The notes under the pieces were generated by a model. It was not told where the DNA came from. It saw nothing but the letters and a program-made list of their open reading frames with translations, and searched no databases. DNA of 64,000 nucleotides from JAWMQL01 sp033283165 (GTDB lineage: Bacteria; Pseudomonadota; Gammaproteobacteria; Pseudomonadales; Halieaceae). Of the stretch, positions 53,565 to 62,950 are shown piece after piece. The stretch's first letter is position 1; each line of letters starts with the position of its first letter. The translations under genes were made by a program, and so were the position numbers. The DNA lies in NCBI GenBank assembly GCA_033283165.1, contig JAWMQL010000005.1, positions 248,001 through 312,000 on the forward strand, in the 5' to 3' direction.

Positions 53565-55397
53565 ATGAATCCGGGTGCATTGCTCCTGGTTCTGCTGCTC
53601 GCGCTTTCGCTGCCGGCTCTCGGCAGGGAGTACTCTCCCGTACTGAACCTGGTCGGGGCGGACAACCTGTACTGGGGCGATTTACATGTACACAGCAACA
53701 ACTCCCCGGATGCCTTCGCTTTCGGGAACTCCCGCTTATCTCCGGATGACGCTTTCAGGTTTGCGCGAGGAGAGCGGATAACCGCCAACAACGGCATGAA
53801 CGCGCAACTGCGCCGTCCCCTGGACTTTCTCCTGGTGGCAGATCATGCCGAGTTCATTGGCGTGTTCCCAAAACTGCTGAATCGCGATGCGGACTTTCTC
53901 GCGACAGAACTTGGCTCAAGCTGGCGCCGGTTACTTGATGAAACAGGCGACATAGGTGCGGTTATTCAACAATGGCTGGTACGCCTCCAGGATCCGGAGT
54001 ACCGCCAGGAACTGTCGGTCGACTATCGGATTTCCGTCTGGAAGGAGGTTGCCGCCGCAGCGGAGCGAAATAACCTGCCTGGAAGTTTTACCGCCTTTGT
54101 GGGCTATGAGTGGACCGCCATGGTCGAGGGCAACAACCTGCACCGTGTGGTGCTGTATCGGGACGGGGCCGAGCGCGCCACCCGGCGCGCCCCGTTCTCG
54201 GCCCTGGACAGCCAGAACCCGGAACAGCTCTGGCGGGCCCTGGACAGCTACCAGCAGGAAACCGGCGGGGACGTGATGGCGATTCCGCACAACGGCAATG
54301 TATCCAATGGCCTCATGTTCGCCGAGGAGAGTCTTGCCGGTAAGCCGCTGGATGCGAGCTACGCGACACGGCGTGCACGCTGGGAACCGCTCTATGAGGT
54401 GACACAGGTGAAAGGCGATGGTGAAACACACCCGTTCCTGTCTCCCGACGATGAATTCGCAGATTTCGAAACCTGGGACGGGGATAACATCGCCCGCACT
54501 GCGGCCAAGGAGGACGCTATGCTGGTGCACGAATATGCGCGTTCAGCCCTGAAACTCGGCCTGCGTATGGAAGACAAGCTTGGGGTAAATCCCTTCCAGT
54601 TCGGCATGATCGGCAGCACTGACAGTCACACCTCGCTGGCCACCGCTGACGACAATAACTTCTGGGGTAAATTTCTCGATTCAGAACCGGGGCCGGACCG
54701 CACCCGCAACAAAATGGGCGGCATGCTCTGGTCCAACTGGAAACTGGCTGCCTCGGGTTACGCCGCCGTCTGGGCCCGGGAGAATACGCGCGAAGCCCTG
54801 TACGATGCCCTGAAGCGAAAGGAAGTGTACGCCACGACAGGACCGCGTATCGCTCTACGCTTTTTCGGCGGCTGGGATTTCGACGAACAGGATCTGTATG
54901 CTCCCGACATGGCATCCATCGGCTACCGCAAAGGCGTGCCCATGGGAGGACAGATCACCTCAGCACCGGGCGAAAAGCCGCCTGTTTTCATGGTGCAGGC
55001 ATTAAAGGACCCCGATGGTGCAAACCTGGACAGGATCCAGGTGATAAAGGGCTGGGTAGATGACGAGGGAGTCGCGCGGGAAAAAGTATTCGATATTGCC
55101 CTGTCCGACGGTCGCAGGGTCGATCCGCAAACGGGAAAAGCGCCTGATATCGAATCTACAGTGAATATCGAGCGGGCCACTTACAGTAATTCTGTAGGCG
55201 CCGCCAGCCTGTCACGACTGTGGCGTGATACCGACTTTGACCCGTCTCAACGAGCCTTTTATTACGTGCGGGTACTTGAAATTCCGACACCGCGCTGGAC
55301 GGCCTACGACGCAAGGTATTTCGACAAACCGCAGGAAGACATACCCCTGCTGACCCGCGAGCGAATCTACAGTTCGCCTATCTGGTTTAACCCCTGA
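53565..55397 (+). CDS. DUF3604-domain exported protein
   Basis: The 610-residue protein has a signal peptide (MNPGALLLVLLLALSLPALG). The mature part carries the DUF3604 pattern: NLYWGDLHVHSNNSPDAFAFGN, LDFLLVADHAEFIG, and IGSTDSHTSLATADDNNFWGK. The His-rich H-x-H, D-H and D-S-H motifs look like a PHP/amidohydrolase metal site. The family is common in marine bacteria next to sulfatases and steroid or aromatic catabolism genes, but its reaction is not known. It has a GAGGTGG site. It faces the catabolic minus-strand cluster. Confidence 0.85.
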   Translation: MNPGALLLVLLLALSLPALGREYSPVLNLVGADNLYWGDLHVHSNNSPDAFAFGNSRLSPDDAFRFARGERITANNGMNAQLRRPLDFLLVADHAEFIGVFPKLLNRDADFLATELGSSWRRLLDETGDIGAVIQQWLVRLQDPEYRQELSVDYRISVWKEVAAAAERNNLPGSFTAFVGYEWTAMVEGNNLHRVVLYRDGAERATRRAPFSALDSQNPEQLWRALDSYQQETGGDVMAIPHNGNVSNGLMFAEESLAGKPLDASYATRRARWEPLYEVTQVKGDGETHPFLSPDDEFADFETWDGDNIARTAAKEDAMLVHEYARSALKLGLRMEDKLGVNPFQFGMIGSTDSHTSLATADDNNFWGKFLDSEPGPDRTRNKMGGMLWSNWKLAASGYAAVWARENTREALYDALKRKEVYATTGPRIALRFFGGWDFDEQDLYAPDMASIGYRKGVPMGGQITSAPGEKPPVFMVQALKDPDGANLDRIQVIKGWVDDEGVAREKVFDIALSDGRRVDPQTGKAPDIESTVNIERATYSNSVGAASLSRLWRDTDFDPSQRAFYYVRVLEIPTPRWTAYDARYFDKPQEDIPLLTRERIYSSPIWFNP

Positions 55398-55457
55398 GCC
55401 ACATGGGCCAAGCCGTCAAAGACAGCCGCCCTCTGAGCAACAGACCCTGGGCAGAAA

Positions 55458-57611
55458 TCAATCCGCGCAGGGCCTGACATTCACCGCAAACGCACTCTGC
55501 TGCGCAATCCCGGTAATGCGGTCGTAGTCAACGTCGCGCGCTATCAACTGCTGCACATTACTGCCCTTTTCCCGGGTCGGCCGCGGGTCGCCCGGGTCGC
55601 CCCAGCCATGGGCCAGTCCAATCGTGCCGCTGGCTACGCGCTCTGATCCCTCTACCACCGCCTCGATCCTGCCGTGTCGACTTTCGATCGTGACGAGATC
55701 TTCGTCTCGCAGTGACAGCCTCTGCATATCCCCGCGGTTCATGAGGGCCGGGTTGTACTGCCGTTTGCGCCGCAGGCTCGGCAGGTTATTGCCCGTCGTG
55801 CAATAGACCTCCGGCATACGATAGGTGATCAGGCGAAAATCGAAACTGTCACCTTGCCGGTAGGCGCCGTTGTCCATGACCGGCTCGGCATACACCTCCG
55901 CCAGCTCCTGGATTACTTCAGGGTGGCCGGCCGCCAGGCGCCGGTCCGGGTGGCCCAGCATGTCGGGGATGACCCCGCCGACTTTTGGCACCCGGTCGTC
56001 ATAGGCCTGGCCACTGGCGGGAGCGGCTTTCAATTGCTCCAGCCCTATTCTGGCATTGGGCGTGAGGGCCTGGATAATGTCGTCAGCCGAGGGGTCGGCA
56101 TCGGGCGCAATACCCGGCAAGTTGAAGCCGGATTCCATCCGTTGCGCCGCGCGCCAGAAAAACTCCCACTCCTCGATCACGTCGTCTTCCGCCTCGACCA
56201 CTTTCTCCGTGTACTGATTAAAGGAAAAAGGATAGTAATTGTCCGAGAGCATCGGAATATCGACACGCTCGAAGGGGTGCTTGACCGCCATGACATAGTC
56301 GGCATGCTTCGCGGTGGCGGACATGAAGAGGTCATTGACCACCAGCAGTTCGAGGGAGTCCAGCGCTTGCAGGGTGTGGTCGGTATCACTGAACACCAGC
56401 GCGGGGTTACCACCGTTCACTATGAGCGCCCGGATCTGTCCTTTACCCGGCGTCAGAATCTCGTCGGTCAGGGTATTGGTGGGCATTTCCTGGTAGCCAA
56501 ATAACCCGGTGATGCCCTGTATATTCCGCACCCGCGACCAGTGCTCGGTACGCAGGCTCACTGGCAGGGGCTGGTTTCCCGCGTCCGGCAATACCGGACC
56601 GAGCGTCCCGTCGATGCGGGTCATGCCGCCGCGCCGGTCGAAACGACCGCAAAGGGCATTAAAGGTCTGCACCAGCTGCGTGTTCAGGTTCTGGTGGCGC
56701 GCCATGTGCAGGCCCGTACCGGAGGCCGCCGCGCCACTGGCTGCGGTGGCAAAAAGTCGTGCTGCCTCGACAATATCCGCCGCCGGACAGGTGGTACGTC
56801 TCTCGGTATAGGCCAGGTCAAAGGGCTTCACAGCCTCGTAGAGATCCTCGAAGCCGCTCACGTAGTTGGCCACGTAATCTGCGTCATACCACCTGCTTTC
56901 GATGATCTCCCTTATCATGCAGGCCAGCAGTGCGGCATCCTCTCCCGGCTTCACCTGCAGATGCACGTGAGCGCGCTCGGCCAGGTCCGAGCGGCGGGGA
57001 TCGATAACGACAAGCTTCATGCCCCGCTTCAGGGCCCGTTTCACGCGCGTCATGGGATTGGACTGGGGCATGGTCCATTGATGGGATACCACGGGATTGG
57101 TGCCCACAAACAGGGCGCTTTCCGCGTGCTCTATGTCAAAGCAGCCCAGAGGCAGCGCGCCCCCGAACAACCTGTCGTAGGCGATGATCAGCGCCGGCGA
57201 GTCGATGGTCAGGGAAGTGTACAGGCGCGGCGAACCAAATGACTCGAGCCATTTGGCGACATACCAGGGCCCACCTGCCGACGTTCGGTGGCCGCCACAG
57301 CCGACGTAGACCGCCACGGACTCGGGGCCGTGCTCGGCGATGATAGCTCGCAGGCGATCGCCTATTTCCTCGATGGCTTTCGTACTTTCGATTTCCCTGT
57401 AGTCATCTCCCACCCGCTTCAGCGAGCGACGCAGTCGCTCCGGATGGTTAATACGCTCAACCTCAGCCCTGCCCTTGGGGCAGGTATAGCCCTCGGACAC
57501 CGGGTTGTCGTGGTCACCCCGCACCGCGACGACCCGATTCTCCTCCACATCCACTTCCAGTCCACAGAAGACGTGGCAGAAACGGCAAAAGGTCTTCCTG
57601 GTTTCGATCAT
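55458..57611 (-). CDS. Molybdopterin-dependent oxidoreductase (formate dehydrogenase/DMSO reductase superfamily)
   Basis: A 717-residue soluble protein. The N-terminal [4Fe-4S] site is C9, C12, C16 and C44. The molybdenum-cofactor domains follow with GGHRTSAGGPWYVAKW, ALFVGTNPVVSHQW, IDPRRSDLAERAHVHLQVKPGEDAAL and a C-terminal MoCo-binding barrel (HGWGDPGD). No signal peptide or Tat motif is seen, so it is cytoplasmic. No membrane or iron-sulfur partner gene is adjacent. It closes the collinear catabolic set. Hydroxylation, hydration or dehydroxylation of the ring compound are all possible. Confidence 0.85.
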   Translation of the reverse strand: MIETRKTFCRFCHVFCGLEVDVEENRVVAVRGDHDNPVSEGYTCPKGRAEVERINHPERLRRSLKRVGDDYREIESTKAIEEIGDRLRAIIAEHGPESVAVYVGCGGHRTSAGGPWYVAKWLESFGSPRLYTSLTIDSPALIIAYDRLFGGALPLGCFDIEHAESALFVGTNPVVSHQWTMPQSNPMTRVKRALKRGMKLVVIDPRRSDLAERAHVHLQVKPGEDAALLACMIREIIESRWYDADYVANYVSGFEDLYEAVKPFDLAYTERRTTCPAADIVEAARLFATAASGAAASGTGLHMARHQNLNTQLVQTFNALCGRFDRRGGMTRIDGTLGPVLPDAGNQPLPVSLRTEHWSRVRNIQGITGLFGYQEMPTNTLTDEILTPGKGQIRALIVNGGNPALVFSDTDHTLQALDSLELLVVNDLFMSATAKHADYVMAVKHPFERVDIPMLSDNYYPFSFNQYTEKVVEAEDDVIEEWEFFWRAAQRMESGFNLPGIAPDADPSADDIIQALTPNARIGLEQLKAAPASGQAYDDRVPKVGGVIPDMLGHPDRRLAAGHPEVIQELAEVYAEPVMDNGAYRQGDSFDFRLITYRMPEVYCTTGNNLPSLRRKRQYNPALMNRGDMQRLSLRDEDLVTIESRHGRIEAVVEGSERVASGTIGLAHGWGDPGDPRPTREKGSNVQQLIARDVDYDRITGIAQQSAFAVNVRPCAD

Positions 57612-57665
57612 GAACTTGGCCCTGCTGCTATGTGTCTGGTGCGACGGATCACTCCATGACGCCGG

Positions 57666-58922
57666 TCAGTTGCCCATCTGGGCCAGACGCGGATCATTGG
57701 GGTAGATCCATTCTTCGCCGATAACCTGCTCCACCCGCAGTTCTGGTGGAATATTCTCGATCCCGATCATCTGGTCCGCCGCCTGGTTCCAGTGATAGAT
57801 GCGCGCCTCCTGGTAACTCAGGGGAACGCCTTCAAAACCGTACGATTCCATGGACTTCTGGATCTTCTCTCCAAACTGGGTGTCCTCCCTGAGTACCGCA
57901 CACAATTGCGCCCCGTCATTTTCGGTCCACAGGTCCGGGCGCAGGCCGTCTTTCCATGGTGGCGCCATGGTCCAGGTTTCCATCCGGCACTTATCGATGC
58001 CGTTGGGCCAGAACAGGATGGGCGGGATGAAATACTGACTGAGGGGAGAGACCCAGTTGGGAAATACGCCGTAGGACTGGGTACAGGTGCGGGCTATCTC
58101 GCCCACGGTATCGAACTGTGCGATGTCACTGGAGACAGGCATCGCATCCAGAGTGGCCCTGCCCTGCGGCGTGGGGGCTATCATACGCCCATGCCCATGG
58201 GGATAAAGCGTGTTGACATTGCGCCTGTCGTCGAGACGCGGGGCCAGCGTTTTCGGGTGTATGCTGCGCACATGGTACACCTCGGTGTTGGACTCCATGG
58301 CGATCTTCCAGTTGCAGTTGAGATCAAACACGTGGCGGGCCGCGAGTCGGCAATTCTCAAACTGGAATTCCTGCCACTCGTCGGCAACAGGACCAAGCCA
58401 GTCCCGCAATGTGACCGCCTGCGGATCGAAGTTAACGAAGACGAGGTTGCCGAAGCGCTCACAACGAATAGTCTTCAGTCCGCGGGTAGCTAGATCCAGG
58501 TCGCGGAAATCCTCCGGATCACGGATCGCCAAAAGGCAGCCTGCCCGGCTGTAGGACCAGCCATGGTAGGAGCAGACAAACCGCTTCATGCTACCGCTAC
58601 GCTCAGCAACCACCGGCGCACCGCGGTGACTGCAGGTGTTATAGAAAGCCCTGACAGTCCCGTCATCCCCATGGATCAACAGTACAGGCTGGCCGGCAAT
58701 GTCCCAGAGCAGAAAGGAGCCCGGCTCCGGCAACTCATCAATATGTGCCGCCAACAGCCAGCTCTTGCGCCAGATGTGGTCTCGCTCCAGCTCGAAGAAT
58801 CGCGGGTCGGTATAGCGACCCGCCGGAATGTCGGGCAAACCGGGAAATCCCTCGGGTGGCGCGGTGCGCGATGCCTCGTACTCCATCAGGGCGCGGATGT
58901 TGTCGATTTCTGCTCGAGTCAT
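57666..58922 (-). CDS. Rieske non-haem iron oxygenase, alpha subunit
   Basis: A 418-residue ring-hydroxylating oxygenase. Rieske ligands are C97, H99, C117 and H120. The mononuclear iron site has H217 and H222 in EVYHVRSIHPKTL. The ATG at 58922 starts MTRAEIDNIRALM; a longer frame to 59006 adds no conserved sequence. Electrons would come from a reductase not present in the window. It is the second Rieske enzyme in 64 kb. It follows the FAD hydroxylase gene by 201 bp on the same strand. Confidence 0.9.
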   Translation of the reverse strand: MTRAEIDNIRALMEYEASRTAPPEGFPGLPDIPAGRYTDPRFFELERDHIWRKSWLLAAHIDELPEPGSFLLWDIAGQPVLLIHGDDGTVRAFYNTCSHRGAPVVAERSGSMKRFVCSYHGWSYSRAGCLLAIRDPEDFRDLDLATRGLKTIRCERFGNLVFVNFDPQAVTLRDWLGPVADEWQEFQFENCRLAARHVFDLNCNWKIAMESNTEVYHVRSIHPKTLAPRLDDRRNVNTLYPHGHGRMIAPTPQGRATLDAMPVSSDIAQFDTVGEIARTCTQSYGVFPNWVSPLSQYFIPPILFWPNGIDKCRMETWTMAPPWKDGLRPDLWTENDGAQLCAVLREDTQFGEKIQKSMESYGFEGVPLSYQEARIYHWNQAADQMIGIENIPPELRVEQVIGEEWIYPNDPRLAQMGN

Positions 58923-59123
58923 TGGCACCTGTTTTCTCCCTATTTGCCTAATCGGCATCGCCGGGGGCAACCCGGCCCCAACCGGAACAGTCGCCGATCT
59001 CAACAAAACAGTCAGTACGGTTTAATTTTATTGCATTGTTGCCTGGATGCAAACGAATACCTGGCGCTGACAGCGGCCCGCAGGGAGGCGCGGGGGGAGA
59101 TGTTCGAGCCGATCAGGGTCTTT

Positions 59124-60707
59124 TCAATGTAAGGGTTCAGTGAGCAGTGCCAAGGCGCCGGTCAAACAAGCTTCTGCCGCGACGGGCGCTGCGCAGGCCA
59201 TGCAGAACCTGTCGGGCCGGACCAGTATGATGTGCGGTCCACTTTCACTCAGCCAAGCGCCGATGGCGTTGTCTTTGTCCACCACACCCTCTCCAGTTGT
59301 CCCCCTCATGCCTGGGTCGATCTGGACAATAGACGCGCCGAGATTGCGCCACTGATGCAACAACCGCTCGCTCAGCACCGTCGCGGGATTGCAATCGTAT
59401 CCCACAACCGCAAATCCACTGCCGAGGTAATCATCCAGCAGCGCGGTCACGCCACCCAACTCTACCTCCGGTTGCACCAACAACCTGCCGGCAGAAGACT
59501 CCGGGCCTGCGCCGATCACAAGGCCATTCTCGACTGATCGGCACAACACGGACTTGAAGATCTCATCCTGCAGTGCCTGTACTGCAGCGGGATCCCTGTT
59601 GACCTCTGCGAAAAACGCATCCCGCTCGGCGGCCTGTTGTGGATCAATAGGCTGAATCTGTTCGCCCAGGTGAAGCGCGGTTTCAATCAGCTCCCACGCA
59701 TGATCACGCCGCTCCGGCTCATAGGTGTCCAGTATGTGTCTGTGAGCCCTGCCATTGACGACAGCCGAGAGTTTCCATGACAGGTTACTGACATCCCTGA
59801 GGCCACTGTTCAGGCCCTGGCCGGCAAATGGGGGAGTCATGTGGGCGGCGTCGCCGGCCAGGAATACGCGGCCATCCCGCCACTTTTCGGCCATGATGGC
59901 ATGAAAATCGTAGACCCGCTTACGGTAGATCTCCACCTGGCTGACATCTGTATAGGGGGCGATGATCTCCCGGATATTGTCGTCCTCCAGGAGAAACTGG
60001 CGATCCTCGCCGGGCATCAGCATCCACTCCCAGCGCCTTTCGCCATTGCGTTTCCTGATGGTCATACCAGGTCGCCGGGGGTCACAGAAAAACCGGCAGT
60101 CCAGCCGGTCGGCGAGATGAGGATCCCTGGTGTCAATCACCAGCCATGGCTGCGGATTGCTCTCCCCTATCATGTCGATGCCGAGCAGTGAACGCACGGT
60201 CGAGCGCCCACCATCACAGCCCACCAGATAGTCCGCGAATATCTCTATCTCCCTGCCCTCGCCGTCAGTGCACTGTACGCGCACTCCACTGTCATCCTGG
60301 GTGAACGCCGTGAGCGTGTGGCTGAAGCGAAGTCGAACGCTGCGCCTGTCAGCAAGGCTGTCCGCCAGGTAGCGATCGAGTCGCGGTTGATCGAATGCGT
60401 TCACCGTGGGATAACCGTAGGGACAAAACTCCGGACTGCCCGCCCGGAAAAGATGCTGCCCGGTTCCGCTGACATAATCCACCTGCAGGCCGCCGAGAAT
60501 ATCGCACTCTACCCCCCGCAGAAGCCCCGCTTTCTGCAGCGTCCGCAACGATTCGCCGTCGATGGAAATCGCTCTCGGTTCAGTCAGCGTGTTGTCCAGT
60601 TTGTCGATCAGGACGACATCCACCTCATCGAGCGACAGGAGGTGGGCCAGGGTCAAGCCGGCCGGCCCGGCCCCACAAATCAGAATCGACGTATTCATGG
60701 TTTGCAT
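59124..60707 (-). CDS. FAD-dependent aromatic monooxygenase (phenol hydroxylase/MhpA type)
   Basis: A 527-residue flavoprotein. The dinucleotide motif CGAGPAGLTLAHLLS is near the N terminus, the D-G motif as VGCDGGRSTVRSLL near 165, and G-D as FLAGDAAHMTPPFAGQGLNSG near 290. The C terminus has a thioredoxin-like extra domain as in phenol hydroxylase relatives. It hydroxylates a phenolic ring to a catechol with NAD(P)H and oxygen, the usual step before extradiol cleavage. AAGGAAGG precedes the ATG at 60707; a second ATG is at 60698. Confidence 0.88.
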   Translation of the reverse strand: MQTMNTSILICGAGPAGLTLAHLLSLDEVDVVLIDKLDNTLTEPRAISIDGESLRTLQKAGLLRGVECDILGGLQVDYVSGTGQHLFRAGSPEFCPYGYPTVNAFDQPRLDRYLADSLADRRSVRLRFSHTLTAFTQDDSGVRVQCTDGEGREIEIFADYLVGCDGGRSTVRSLLGIDMIGESNPQPWLVIDTRDPHLADRLDCRFFCDPRRPGMTIRKRNGERRWEWMLMPGEDRQFLLEDDNIREIIAPYTDVSQVEIYRKRVYDFHAIMAEKWRDGRVFLAGDAAHMTPPFAGQGLNSGLRDVSNLSWKLSAVVNGRAHRHILDTYEPERRDHAWELIETALHLGEQIQPIDPQQAAERDAFFAEVNRDPAAVQALQDEIFKSVLCRSVENGLVIGAGPESSAGRLLVQPEVELGGVTALLDDYLGSGFAVVGYDCNPATVLSERLLHQWRNLGASIVQIDPGMRGTTGEGVVDKDNAIGAWLSESGPHIILVRPDRFCMACAAPVAAEACLTGALALLTEPLH

Positions 60708-60740
60708 AATAAATTTACCTTCCTTATGGCCGGCGAGAGC

Positions 60741-61715
60741 TCATGCGTCAGCGATGGTGTTTTGCTGCAAACCGAGGTCGATCGACCCGTCTGGTGTTTT
60801 GATAGAGAGTTCCAGCTTGTCTCCCGGCTCGAGGAAGCGGGTCTGGGCCAGCTGAGCGCGAGTAAATTTTGTTCGCCGTTTTTTGTCGTTCTTGAAATTC
60901 AAAACGACTGCAAGTGCCACCTTGAGGTTGGCGCCAGCGAGGACACCACCGGGGGTGCCGGTCAAGAGGCAGTCCCCGGCATTGAAATTTGCGAAGCTGG
61001 ATAACTCTGTCAGCGTCGCTGCGGGTCGATGGATAAGAAGACCTGTCGAAGCAGACTGCCTGACCGCTCCGTTCAGTTTCAGCTCCAGCTGCAGCGAGTA
61101 CAACTGGTCGAAATCCTCCTCGTCCATCAGGTAGAGCACGGGTCCCATGGGGCAGAACGTCCGCTGGCTCTTGCCTCGAAACCACTGCAGCATGGGTGAT
61201 CCGAACATAATGTCGCGCGCCGACACATCATTGGCCAGAACCAGCCCGCCGACATACTTTGACAGACTGGATTCGCTGATCTCGGTGGGCCCAACAACAC
61301 CCTGTTTCATAACGAGCGCCAGTTCGATTTCATAATCGAGTAACTGGCAACCACGGGGCCTTAAAATCGTGTCGTTGGGAGCGCAGATGCTCGATGCGGC
61401 CTTCATGAAAATCAGGTTTTCCTCGGCCTCTGACTCCGAGACACCCGACTCCGCCCGGTGGTCCGCGTAGTTAAGCCCCTGACAAAACAGTTGCACGTCC
61501 GCAGACACGGGCGACTCAAACCTGACCTCCGCGGGTGACAATACGCTGTCTCGCCTGTCCGCGATAAAAGCCCGAGGATCACTGAAATAATGAGCCATGA
61601 CTTCCCGGTGGGAGGCGTGGATCGTGGCTAATGGATGGATTCCTCCTTCCCTGAGAATCCCCCAGCGTTTGTCTCCACAACCACCTTCGCGATAACTGAC
61701 TACCGAAATACCCAT
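60741..61715 (-). CDS. Fumarylacetoacetate hydrolase-family protein
   Basis: A 324-residue protein. The catalytic FAH core is clear: DYEIELALVMKQGV (metal Glu), VLANDVSARDIMFG, then KSQRTFCPMGPVLYL and ELSSFANFNAGDCLLTGTPGGV. FAH members hydrolyse C-C bonds in the products of ring cleavage or decarboxylate or hydrate them. It would handle the product of the extradiol dioxygenase next door. AAAAGG precedes the ATG. A 14-bp palindrome lies 28 bp upstream of the start. Confidence 0.9.
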   Translation of the reverse strand: MGISVVSYREGGCGDKRWGILREGGIHPLATIHASHREVMAHYFSDPRAFIADRRDSVLSPAEVRFESPVSADVQLFCQGLNYADHRAESGVSESEAEENLIFMKAASSICAPNDTILRPRGCQLLDYEIELALVMKQGVVGPTEISESSLSKYVGGLVLANDVSARDIMFGSPMLQWFRGKSQRTFCPMGPVLYLMDEEDFDQLYSLQLELKLNGAVRQSASTGLLIHRPAATLTELSSFANFNAGDCLLTGTPGGVLAGANLKVALAVVLNFKNDKKRRTKFTRAQLAQTRFLEPGDKLELSIKTPDGSIDLGLQQNTIADA

Positions 61716-61742
61716 GACATTTACCTTTTTTCAAATTTCTGT

Positions 61743-61756
61743 ACTTGTGAACAAGT
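61743..61756. promoter_or_regulatory. Palindrome ACTTGT-N2-ACAAGT upstream of the FAH gene
   Basis: Two perfect 6-bp arms with a GA spacer lie in the 67-bp gap between the FAH start (61715) and the dioxygenase stop (61783). The position suggests an internal operator or promoter control point, but no regulator is adjacent. Confidence 0.45.
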
Positions 61757-61782
61757 CGGCACCACCCGACCAACCGGAATCA

Positions 61783-62925
61783 TTACTTCAACCAGGGCCG
61801 TGGAGCCCTGTCCACAGCCTTTTTCAACTCGAGTAATCGCTTGCGCTTTTCTCGACCACCAAAGATCAGGCCCACGAGATCCCTGATACCCGCACGGGGC
61901 TTCATTCGATCCGGCACGTCGTTTCCCCAGGCCCAGAGGCCGCCCCGGTCAAACAGGTGGTATTGGGTTGGATAGCTGTTATCAAACACGTCACCGTCGG
62001 CATAGTGTTCAACCTCGTGACCAAAAGGATCCAACCAGTAGTCGAAAATCTGACTGCCGAGAATATGCCGACCCATACCCCAGAAATGCTTCCATCCTTT
62101 GAGCTTGAGATACTGCTGGCCCTGCCCGATGGCGTCCTGGTCGACCGTCTCAAAGGCGCTGTGCATGTAAGCCGCCTCCGTACCACCGGCGATCACTACG
62201 GTGTGATGATCCGCGGCCCGGTCTCCCCGATCCATGCGGGAAAAGACAAGCACAGGGCGCCCTGTGTCGGTGCACAGAACATCAGTGGGCAACAGGCCCA
62301 GGTAGCGCCGGTACCACTGCCAGGAGCGTTCGAAATCAGACACCATCAATACATAGTGGCCAAAACGCTCAACAGCGCTGGGCTGCAGCGGCGCGCGCTG
62401 ACCGCGGTTGATTCTGTTTTTTTCACCGGGCAGGTTGACAGGGAGTGCGGTGCGCCGGGTTGCCAGGGCCTGCACCTCCTCCCGTCCGAACACCAGGTCA
62501 ACCAGGAAGCCGTCGGGATCCGTCAAGCGAACGCGCCTGCCGCCTCCCGGCCCATCAACGGCTTCTATCGGGGCCCCGGCTTCCTGCGCCACACTGTTCA
62601 GCGCCTCAGCTGACCCGACCAGGAAACCGGCACCCAGGAATTTGGCGTGCGGTCCCTGGCGCGCGACATAGATATAGGGAGACGAGCCATAACCACGCAT
62701 ATACAGACAGCTGTCGGTTTGCCCCGCCACAATCATGCCGAAGTCCTGCAGGAACGCTTTCTGCGTTTCCAGATCCGGCACCTGAAACAGGATGTAGGCT
62801 GTATCAGTAATCTTTGCCAACGGCTCCCCGCCTGAATCCAGTGGAATACTCCCAGGCGCTTCCAATTCCCTGTCGCTGTACTGATCGGAGCCAGGATATA
62901 CAATCTGTTCCAGTCTATTGGTCAT
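61783..62925 (-). CDS. Extradiol (type I) dioxygenase-like VOC protein
   Basis: A 380-residue two-module VOC protein. The C-terminal module is the catalytic one, with candidate iron ligands His in FGHYVLMVSDFERSWQWY, His in AADHHTVVIAGG and Glu in DPFGHEVEHYADGD. That is the His-His-Glu triad of catechol 2,3-dioxygenases and 2,3-dihydroxybiphenyl dioxygenases. It opens a catechol-type ring. GGGAAG precedes the ATG at 62925. The closest substrate class cannot be read. It lies 25 bp from the sulfatase gene and probably shares its transcript. Confidence 0.85.
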   Translation of the reverse strand: MTNRLEQIVYPGSDQYSDRELEAPGSIPLDSGGEPLAKITDTAYILFQVPDLETQKAFLQDFGMIVAGQTDSCLYMRGYGSSPYIYVARQGPHAKFLGAGFLVGSAEALNSVAQEAGAPIEAVDGPGGGRRVRLTDPDGFLVDLVFGREEVQALATRRTALPVNLPGEKNRINRGQRAPLQPSAVERFGHYVLMVSDFERSWQWYRRYLGLLPTDVLCTDTGRPVLVFSRMDRGDRAADHHTVVIAGGTEAAYMHSAFETVDQDAIGQGQQYLKLKGWKHFWGMGRHILGSQIFDYWLDPFGHEVEHYADGDVFDNSYPTQYHLFDRGGLWAWGNDVPDRMKPRAGIRDLVGLIFGGREKRKRLLELKKAVDRAPRPWLK

Positions 62926-62950
62926 AATCTTCCCGTGTGTCAGAGGCCGG

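Noticed and set aside
53438..53797. Long N-terminal extension of the PNPOx-like protein
   Set aside because: It covers the start and signal peptide of the DUF3604 gene, and its sequence has no family pattern; the GTG at 53437 fits better.
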